A DNA stretch of 64,000 nt, from NCBI RefSeq assembly GCF_010974945.1, contig NZ_JAAIVB010000011.1:113487-177486 (forward strand). The letters run 5' to 3'. The notes beneath the pieces were generated by a model. The model was not told the origin of the DNA. It did no database searches and saw only the letters and a list, made by a program, of their open reading frames with translations. The DNA comes from Noviherbaspirillum galbum (lineage in GTDB: Bacteria > Pseudomonadota > Gammaproteobacteria > Burkholderiales > Burkholderiaceae_D). Each line of letters opens with the position of its first letter. Position 1 is the first letter of the stretch. The position numbers and the translations under genes were made by a program. Positions 58,196 through 64,000 of this stretch are shown piece after piece.

Positions 58196-59449
58196 TCAAA
58201 CCTCTTTCAATTGGTGCAAAAAGGCACTTACTGTATCGCGAACGGCGGTGACAAAATGCCCCTCGTCATCAAGTCGCATCGCTTCGTCAAACGTCCAGAC
58301 ATATTCGCATACTAAGCCTGGGCGCATGCCGGCCTTCAAGATTTTGGGCTTTGATGTGAATCGCCGGTCAAACTCGGGGCGATCTTCAGGCGCCACAATG
58401 TGCAGGTTTTCCAAGGCCGCCCAATGCTCGTCCCATTTGGATCGTGGCAGCATTTTCACCTTCGCGATCCTGGCGATCCAGTAGTCGATGTAGGTAGCAG
58501 GGTTGATGTCGCCATGTGACCAGCAGAGACCTGAGGTGAGATGCCCCCAGTGAAAGTTTGTCCTCACCGTCCAGCCTGGCAGGTTGAGCAGCCCGCGCAC
58601 CGCATCAGCACGCTGGTAGAGTACACGTGCTTGTGAAAGGGTGTCTCCGGGGTACAGTATAAGAAGTACGCGCTTACCCGCACGGTCCAGCTTCAGAAAT
58701 GCCATCTCGACGCTTCGCTGCTGTCCTTTAGGCAGAGCAGGCAGGTGACGCGATCCTAATTCCTGTCGTGTCATCTCCTCAACCCCAAGCGCTAACGCAA
58801 GAACTGAATCTAATCGGCGTTCCAGCCTAGCACGCGATCGTTCGGCGCGGCGCAAGGTCGAGTACGGGCCGACCTGAGGAAAGTAATGTTCAGCGAATTC
58901 AAGGAAGTCATCGATGAGTTGTTGTTCACATCCGGACACCAATCCACGAACGCTGAGATCGGCTAAAGCCTCAAGTAGCTCCTGCCATGCTACGGTACGC
59001 ACATGTTTGTCGAAGTCGACTTCGACCCCACCGGTGTTGATTGAGGTAGCTTGGCGAAGTCCTCCACCAGGTACGATCTTGTTCTCGATCGCCACAACCA
59101 ACTCGTCCCCATATTGGATGATGCCATCGAGGATCTGACTGCGGTCAGTCGCTTTAACTGCAACTTCGCTCTGCCGTGGGTCTGGTGTCAGCAATACTGA
59201 AATACCGCGAATAGGCGGTATATCCGCACGGCTCTCCTCACGAAGTTGGGAGATAAGCCTAGCCTGCTGCGTCCTAAATCGTGCTGCCGGCAGGGACTCA
59301 ACACATGCATTTTGGTCAACCAAGCGCCACCATGTTGCGTGCGCCAAGGGACTGTAACGAAGCACAATCAACAATCCACGCGTCAGCTGATTTTCATGGT
59401 GCCCGGCAAGCGAGTGGTCCGTATGGAAAACATTCAGCGACGATTTCAT
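58196..59449 (-). CDS. PD-(D/E)xK nuclease-superfamily candidate, 417 aa
   Basis: ATG 59449 (MKSSLNVFHTDHSLAGHHEN). A likely catalytic core is SQILDGIIQYGDELVVAIEN followed by K. That is an Asp, then 11 residues to E-N-K, the D...ExK layout of restriction-type nucleases, often written 'DG-I-x-YG-D...VIENK'. The remainder is helical with a Trp-rich C-terminal part. Proteins of this shape occur in phage-defence islands. Its start lies 45 bases from the divergent alpha-CTD-like gene, implying joint regulation. The nuclease activity is inferred from the motif only. Confidence 0.7.
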   Translation of the reverse strand: MKSSLNVFHTDHSLAGHHENQLTRGLLIVLRYSPLAHATWWRLVDQNACVESLPAARFRTQQARLISQLREESRADIPPIRGISVLLTPDPRQSEVAVKATDRSQILDGIIQYGDELVVAIENKIVPGGGLRQATSINTGGVEVDFDKHVRTVAWQELLEALADLSVRGLVSGCEQQLIDDFLEFAEHYFPQVGPYSTLRRAERSRARLERRLDSVLALALGVEEMTRQELGSRHLPALPKGQQRSVEMAFLKLDRAGKRVLLILYPGDTLSQARVLYQRADAVRGLLNLPGWTVRTNFHWGHLTSGLCWSHGDINPATYIDYWIARIAKVKMLPRSKWDEHWAALENLHIVAPEDRPEFDRRFTSKPKILKAGMRPGLVCEYVWTFDEAMRLDDEGHFVTAVRDTVSAFLHQLKEV

Positions 59450-59494
59450 AGCGTAATATGAGGGAAAACCACATTGTATCTTCGAGGCAAAATT

Positions 59495-60541
59495 ATGCGT
59501 AAAAGAGCTGACGCCAAAGCCGTAGGCAAAGACGGTCGGTGCTTCCCGCAAAACGACATCAACGCATATTCTCCATACGCAAACTCAAGCTTAAAAGACA
59601 GTCCGACATGTCGGCAACTACTACAAACCTTAAAGGCAGCAGCCAGCGGGACATCTGCACTAGAGTTAGGCGTAAGCTCTCGCGATTTGTCGAGCATTCT
59701 TAACAAACCGTTAAGACAAATGCGTTCTATAACCCATTCGTCGATGGCCGCAGTGGTAGAGCACTTGATGATGGGGCCTAGTCTGACCAAAGCCGCACGT
59801 CAGCATTCGGCTCAAGTCATTCAAGCCGTCGAGACATATGAGGCCTGGTTGGATCGCGTCCCTGTAATCTTGTCCATGAAAGAGGACGAGCGTGACAATC
59901 TTGAACTTTCAGAAGCGAACTGCATTCCTGTAAAAATTTCAAATCGTTTATTGGAGTTAGGAATAAGTACCGTGCTCCAGGTTCGCGTCGCAGGCAGAAT
60001 TGGTTTGAGGTGTCACGGTCTAAACGCTATGGAAGTCGACGATGTCGCTCGATCGCTTTTTCGAATTGGAGTGATACTTCCAACAGGAAGGAGTTGCAAT
60101 ATCGAGCCACAAAAGTATATGTCCAATTCAATATTGGAAAGTGATGCGTTGACGTTGTCTACAACGTCATGCCTTCAGGCTGTCGGCGTCTCAACGTTTG
60201 AGGACTTGGAATGCCTTCCTGAAGATGAGCTTTTGCTGATTTTAGGCCCAAATCGTTTACTGCAAATTAAAGAAGTCATGCGAAGCCGGGACCCAAAGTT
60301 TCCCGGCGTAATGCAGGCTCGATCCTGTTTAACACTTGAAGAGGTCCTAAGTAATCTTGAACAGAATAATCCGCGGGAAGTGGTAGAGATACTCAAAGCC
60401 AATGGGATCGTTACTGTACGAGACTGGCTTGAATTAGGCACGGTTGGTGCACTTCGATTGCCCAATCTAGGACGAAAGACTGTCCAATTCGTAGAAGTCC
60501 GGGTGGAACAGTTTCTTGCAGATCAATCAGCGAATCTTTAA
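59495..60541 (+). CDS. protein with tandem RNA-polymerase alpha-CTD-like (HhH) modules
   Basis: 348 aa from ATG 59495 (TCGAGGCAAAATT). At least two, probably three, modules match the fold pattern of the RpoA C-terminal domain. Module 3 (~285-340) reads EILKANGIVTVRDWLELG, then LRLPNLGRKTVQFVEVRVEQ; RpoA has a closely similar 'NLGKKSL-EIK'. Module 2 (~215-265) reads DALTLSTTSCLQAVGVSTFE, then LLLILGPNRLLQIKEVM. Module 1 (~135-195) is weaker. Such modules bind DNA or proteins. The N-terminal ~130 residues are unassigned. Low GC. Divergently paired with the nuclease candidate. Confidence 0.7.
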   Translation: MRKRADAKAVGKDGRCFPQNDINAYSPYANSSLKDSPTCRQLLQTLKAAASGTSALELGVSSRDLSSILNKPLRQMRSITHSSMAAVVEHLMMGPSLTKAARQHSAQVIQAVETYEAWLDRVPVILSMKEDERDNLELSEANCIPVKISNRLLELGISTVLQVRVAGRIGLRCHGLNAMEVDDVARSLFRIGVILPTGRSCNIEPQKYMSNSILESDALTLSTTSCLQAVGVSTFEDLECLPEDELLLILGPNRLLQIKEVMRSRDPKFPGVMQARSCLTLEEVLSNLEQNNPREVVEILKANGIVTVRDWLELGTVGALRLPNLGRKTVQFVEVRVEQFLADQSANL

Positions 60542-60749
60542 CCAAAATGACGCTGATGCTTTGTTGCACGTATCTAGCTTCTGCGTTGTGAACCTTCTTA
60601 GCCTCTATAAAAATTGCGTCACGCTGAAAATCAGCATTTAACTTCGCCCGCCGCTGCGTTGCTCAGTATTTCAGGTTGTACCTGCGTTCCGCCATGGGAA
60701 CTAGTGTGTTGTAAACCCATTCTTTTAGCTGCTCAGAATCTGAAGTAGC
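60542..60749. other. intergenic region, decayed minus-strand coding traces
   Basis: The minus strand reads EQLKEWVYNTLVPMAERRYN then LKY-stop around 60670-60735, a plausible C-terminal remnant of an unidentified gene. Nothing else is supported. Confidence 0.35.
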
Positions 60750-61436
60750 CCCCTAAAAGACAGGACCATCGGCATTCCTTAAACTAACGACTAGGAATGA
60801 ACCTATGGAGTGCGACTTGGAAAGTCGCTGTTTCAATTGTTCAAGGAGAATTCGTTATGGAAACTACCTAGTGAACCTTCCGTTCCGTCGGAAGTAGCCT
60901 ACCTCGACGTGCGTTATGGGTAACCGTAGGGTACGAAGCTCGAGGGACCAAGTACCGAATGCCACACGGCAGCTGCTGGTAATGTTGTGAAACATGACGC
61001 AGTTCTGGGAGCTTCACCCGGAATAGGGCTGGCTGACCGACATGGTCAACAAATGTGAATCACTGCTAAACGTCGATACTCATGATGAGCCAAAGAAGCT
61101 GATGGCTTAAGCCAAAACGGCACGCGCTGGTCAACTCATTTCCATATTGGGTTGCACGGACAATAAAGCGCCCGGCGAAAAAGTGGGACCTACATCGGTC
61201 ATGTTGAAACAGCGGAACAAGGTAAGCCCGATTCCCCGCCTGTGTTGCGATTCAGGCAGGCCGACCGCAAGGAACGCTGATGAGGAAGCGGGGAGATGAT
61301 GGGGCAAAAAGCGAATGCCGGGCTGTAATGGTCCGGATAGGGGCTGAAACGATCGCCTCGTGGTGAAAGCCAGCAGACTTGCTCCTGGTCACAATCGCGA
61401 TAACGCGTGGAGAACTTCTCTCTAGAAGGCAAGCAA

Positions 61437-63197
61437 ATGACTGCATCAAGCAATACCGATGTGGATGCGGCCTTCACTCGCAAGGCAGACTGGTCAGCTA
61501 TTGACTGGCGGGCCTGCTATGGCGAGGTAAGGAAGCTGCAGGCAAGGATCGCGAAGGCAGTACAACAGGGCCGCTGGCGCAAGGTCAAGTCCTTGCAATG
61601 GCTGCTCACGCATGCGTTCTCCGCCAAGGCATTGGCGGTGAGACGCGTGACGGAAAATCAGGGCAAACACACTCCGGGCGTGGACGGCGTCACATGGTCA
61701 ACGCCACAGGAGAAATCCGAAGCTATCGACTCGCTCAAACGGCGTGGCTACCGGCCAATGCCGCTGAGAAGGGTTTATATCCCAAAAGCAAATGGGAAAC
61801 GTCGTCCACTGAGCATCCCAGTCAAGAAGGACTTGGCGATGCAAGCGCTGTACAAGTTGGCGCTGGAACCGATTGCTGAAACAACAGGAGACCAAAACAG
61901 CTATGGGTTTCGCTTAGGTCGCTGCACGGCGGATGCAATAGAGCAGATATTCATTCTGACAGCAAGGAAAGGGTCCGCGACTTGGATCTTGGAGGGAGAT
62001 ATCAAATCATGCTTTGATGAGATCTGCCATGAATGGATGCAAAAGAATATATGCATCGACAAACGGATTCTGGCGCAATGGCTCAAGGCTGGCTATATCG
62101 AAAAAAGAAAACTGTTTCCGACTGAAGCAGGCTGTCCGCAGGGTGGGATTCTGTCGCCTGCACTGGCAAACATGGCGCTCGATGGGCTCGAAGAATTGCT
62201 AGGAACATTCTATGGTTCAGAAAGAATAGACCACCATAAGAATCGCTCAACCAGAAATCAAGTGTATCTTGTACGTTACGCGGATGACTTCATCATCACT
62301 GGCAAGAGCAAGGACATACTGGAACAAGAGGTGAAGCCAATGGTGCGGGACTTCCTTGCTGAACGTGGGCTGCATCTCTCCGAGGAGAAGACACGCATCA
62401 CCCATCTCTCAGAAGGATTCGATTTCCTTGGTCAGCACATCAGAAAGTATCACGCGGGTACAACGAAGGAAAAACTGCTGATCACGCCGGCGAAGAAGAA
62501 CGTAAAAGCCTTCTTAACCGAAATCCGTGACGTCATTCGAGCGTTGAAATCAGCGAAACAGGAAACGCTGATCCGAGTACTGAACCCCAAGATAACAGGC
62601 TGGGCCAATTACCACCGTCATGTGGTGGCATCGAAGACGTTTGCAACGGTAGACCATCAAATATGGAAAGCCCTATGGAGATGGGCCAAACGTCGTCATC
62701 CACAAAAGGGAAGACACTGGATTGCAAACCGCTACTTCCAACTAGAAGGAAATCGACACTGGGTATTCGGGTGCGATGAACAACAGAAAGATGGAAGTAC
62801 CCTACATCTGCGGCTGAAACAGGCATCCGATGTAAAGATCCAACGGCACATCAAGATACAAGGCGCAGCAAATCCGTTTGACGCATCCTGTGAAGAATAC
62901 TTCGAGAAACGCGAGTCGGCGAAGATGGCAAACCGGCTCAGTAGTCGTCGGACACTATTGGCGATCTGGCGACGTCAAAATGGCAGATGTGCTCTCTGTG
63001 GTGAACGGATCACTACAGAAACGGGATGGGACTTGCACCACGTTATTCGGAAGATAGATGGTGGCTCGGATAGCAGCGGAAATTTATGTCTACTTCATCC
63101 TGTCTGTCACAGGCAGGGACACAGCTCTGGTTTTAAATTCGTACTACCGGTTGGGTTTGACTACCTGACCTCATGTGATTCAAGCCGTGTGCGGTGA
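61437..63197 (+). CDS. ltrA: group II intron reverse transcriptase/maturase with HNH endonuclease
   Basis: 586 aa from ATG 61437 (GTG 61407 is an alternative). RT fingers-palm: [20 protein letters not shown], then [40 protein letters not shown], and the catalytic YADD in [12 protein letters not shown]. The maturase X domain has [15 protein letters not shown]. The C-terminal HNH endonuclease has [18 protein letters not shown] and [13 protein letters not shown]. It should splice the intron RNA and drive retrohoming. The gene lies in intron domain IV and its stop overlaps the start of domain V. Confidence 0.95.
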   Translation: MTASSNTDVDAAFTRKADWSAIDWRACYGEVRKLQARIAKAVQQGRWRKVKSLQWLLTHAFSAKALAVRRVTENQGKHTPGVDGVTWSTPQEKSEAIDSLKRRGYRPMPLRRVYIPKANGKRRPLSIPVKKDLAMQALYKLALEPIAETTGDQNSYGFRLGRCTADAIEQIFILTARKGSATWILEGDIKSCFDEICHEWMQKNICIDKRILAQWLKAGYIEKRKLFPTEAGCPQGGILSPALANMALDGLEELLGTFYGSERIDHHKNRSTRNQVYLVRYADDFIITGKSKDILEQEVKPMVRDFLAERGLHLSEEKTRITHLSEGFDFLGQHIRKYHAGTTKEKLLITPAKKNVKAFLTEIRDVIRALKSAKQETLIRVLNPKITGWANYHRHVVASKTFATVDHQIWKALWRWAKRRHPQKGRHWIANRYFQLEGNRHWVFGCDEQQKDGSTLHLRLKQASDVKIQRHIKIQGAANPFDASCEEYFEKRESAKMANRLSSRRTLLAIWRRQNGRCALCGERITTETGWDLHHVIRKIDGGSDSSGNLCLLHPVCHRQGHSSGFKFVLPVGFDYLTSCDSSRVR

Positions 63198-63215
63198 AAG
63201 CCGCTCGCACGGTTT
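63182..63215 (+). ncRNA. group II intron domain V
   Basis: The 34-base hairpin AAGCCGTG ... CACGGTTT has an inner stem GCGG/CCGC closed by a GTGAAAGC loop. This is the catalytic domain V, and it overlaps the maturase stop codon. Confidence 0.85.
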
Positions 63216-63263
63216 ATAGGGGGAGGCGGCGCAGTAATGCGCTGCCCCTACCCGAATATGCCT

Positions 63264-63653
63264 ATGCCTTCAGGGAGAAAGCAGGAAGTCGAAGTCATCA
63301 CCACAACCGAGCGCCGAAGACGCTGGACGCCGCAGCAGAAGCTGGAATGGGTTCGACGCACGATGGAACCGGGCATGTCGGTATCGCTGGTAGCTCGTGA
63401 AGCGGGCGTGACTGCCAGCCAGCTGTTCCAGTGGCGCAAAGCCTATACCGAGGGCTCCCTGGTGGCCGTTGGCGCCAATGAGCCAGTGGTGCCGGCGTCG
63501 GATCTGCAGGAAGCGATGCGACGCATCAAACAGCTGGAAGCGGCGCTGGGGCGCAAGACGCTGGAGAACGAGATCCTCAAGGAAGCGGTGGATTTCGCCA
63601 AAGGAAAAAAGTGGATTGCGCGCTCGCCTGTCTTGCCCGGGGACGACCAGTGA
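63264..63653 (+). CDS. IS3 family transposase OrfA (IS2-group-like)
   Basis: About 129 aa from ATG 63264 (63258 possible). The HTH_Tnp_1 domain has [20 protein letters not shown], then [21 protein letters not shown] leucine-zipper helix follows ([32 protein letters not shown]). The stop overlaps the orfB GTG (63650). The group II intron sits just upstream, so transcription from the native IS promoter would pass through the intron. Confidence 0.88.
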   Translation: MPSGRKQEVEVITTTERRRRWTPQQKLEWVRRTMEPGMSVSLVAREAGVTASQLFQWRKAYTEGSLVAVGANEPVVPASDLQEAMRRIKQLEAALGRKTLENEILKEAVDFAKGKKWIARSPVLPGDDQ

Positions 63654-63880
63654 GGCTGGTCTGCGAAGCCCTTGGCGTTGCGCGTAGTAATGTGCTGGCA
63701 AGAAGGCGGCGTCCGGTGGAGTGGGTCGACCGGCGCACGGCACGTAACAAGACCGATGACACGGTTGCGCTGCAGGCCATCCGCTCAGTTGTTCAGGACC
63801 AGGCCACCTATGGCTATCGGCGGGTCTGGGGCATGCTGCGGATGAACGGCATGCAAGACGGCCGGCCCATCAGTCATAAA
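63650..63880 (+). pseudogene. IS3 family OrfB, truncated by an IS110-type element
   Basis: GTG 63650 ([20 protein letters not shown]). The HTH_21-like part ATYGYRRVWGMLRMNGMQDG then RPISHK is intact, but the frame leaves transposase sequence at ~63880, before the rve catalytic core. The element cannot make an active transposase. Confidence 0.85.
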
Positions 63881-64000
63881 CAATGGGATGGACTCCTCCT
63901 CCCCGCAAGGGGCACGCAAAGGTGTCACACTGGAGTTTCCACACAACCAGTCGAAGAAGGAGTCCGAGATGAAGCTTATCCGCATTGGCGTCGATTTGGC
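63880..64000 (+). mobile_element. IS110 family element, left end only
   Basis: Starts near TGGGATGGACTCCTCCTCCC with a CCCCGCAAGGGG hairpin. The 5' non-coding segment (63880-63968) is where IS110-group elements may encode bridge RNA. The element runs off the window. Confidence 0.65.
63969..64000 (+). CDS. IS110 family transposase, N-terminus only
   Basis: ATG 63969 follows AGAAGGAGTCCGAG. MKLIRIGVDL matches the RuvC-like DEDD opening of IS110 transposases (compare MQIATIGLDL in the dead copy at 13.3 kb). The rest lies outside the window. Confidence 0.75.
   Translation, partial: MKLIRIGVDL

Larger units (their letters stand above)
60810..63251 (+). mobile_element. group II intron
   Basis: The 5' end has the consensus GTGCGAC at 60810. 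An RT-maturase gene occupies 61437-63197. Domain V lies at 63182-63215 and a domain VI-like hairpin follows (GGGGGAGGCGGC ... GCGCTGCCCCTAC). The 3' end is placed at ~63251. Length ~2.44 kb. Intact in appearance. Confidence 0.88.
60750..63880 (+). mobile_element. IS3 family element, interrupted by a group II intron and truncated
   Basis: TAGCCCCCTAAAAGACAGGA from ~60752 resembles the left end of IS2-group IS3 elements. orfA (63264) and the start of orfB follow after the intron. The right part is cut by an IS110-type element at ~63880. The left boundary is approximate. Confidence 0.6.

Overview
The window looks like the accessory part of a GC-rich betaproteobacterial genome, most likely Burkholderiales and possibly Oxalobacteraceae-like. 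This is inferred from the gene families present: SorAB sulfite dehydrogenase, KfrA-type coiled-coil DNA-binding proteins, a PEP-CTERM protein, a class II ribonucleotide reductase, and IS1182, IS3, IS66, IS110 and IS200/IS605 elements. No rRNA, tRNA, replication initiator, ParAB or type IV secretion genes were seen. The replicon type (megaplasmid, integrative element or chromosomal island) therefore cannot be settled from this window.

Layout. (1) 1-5.8 kb is a plasmid/ICE-like cargo strip: a degenerate SRAP protein, small unknown proteins, a secreted phospholipase-D-type nuclease, a small HTH regulator with its own palindromic operator, and an NYN-domain protein. (2) 6.5-13.9 kb is a metal-linked strip: a fasciclin protein, nikR, a divergent TonB-dependent receptor, an IS1182-type element, a dead IS110 transposase and a fragment of a NodT/CusC-type outer-membrane efflux protein. 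(3) 14.1-20.9 kb is one compact, chromosome-like operon: SnoaL-like protein, secreted repeat protein, ECF sigma factor, anti-sigma factor, DUF305 protein, YncE-type beta-propeller, lipoprotein hydrolase, SorA and SorB. (4) 21-26.7 kb is an IS graveyard (IS1182-like, IS3, IS66). The IS66 has cut off the first of three tandem double-glycine-leader peptide genes (26.65-27.49 kb).

(5) 28.4-33.1 kb holds an Abi-family HEPN protein preceded by a short structured RNA, followed by a tyrosine recombinase flanked by two kfrA-like paralogues. The second paralogue sits between two clusters of three ~16-bp repeats whose internal spacing is identical (30 and 23 bp). This is the most unusual structure in the window and suggests an integron-like cassette arrangement. 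(6) 33.4-57.2 kb is a long strip of mostly unknown, closely packed genes with many intrinsic terminators. It includes an AAA+ ATPase, a two-domain beta-clamp-like protein, an SLOG-fold protein, a CsgG-like lipoprotein, a DUF2939 protein, a Crp/Fnr regulator, a NERD protein and the class II ribonucleotide reductase NrdJ. Four genes in this strip share a -35 box, AAYCATTATTTCA, placed exactly 26 bp (C to first base of -10) before a -10-like hexamer, so they may form a regulon. Two solitary tnpB elements (47.1 and 50.1 kb) each interrupt a gene. For the first, removing the element restores a perfect 288-codon reading frame.

(7) 57.4-60.5 kb holds a PEP-CTERM protein and a divergent pair: a PD-(D/E)xK-type nuclease candidate, and a protein made of tandem modules resembling the RNA polymerase alpha C-terminal domain. 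(8) 60.7-64 kb is a nest: a group II intron with an RT-HNH protein inside an IS3-family element, whose orfB is in turn cut by an IS110-family element that runs off the window.
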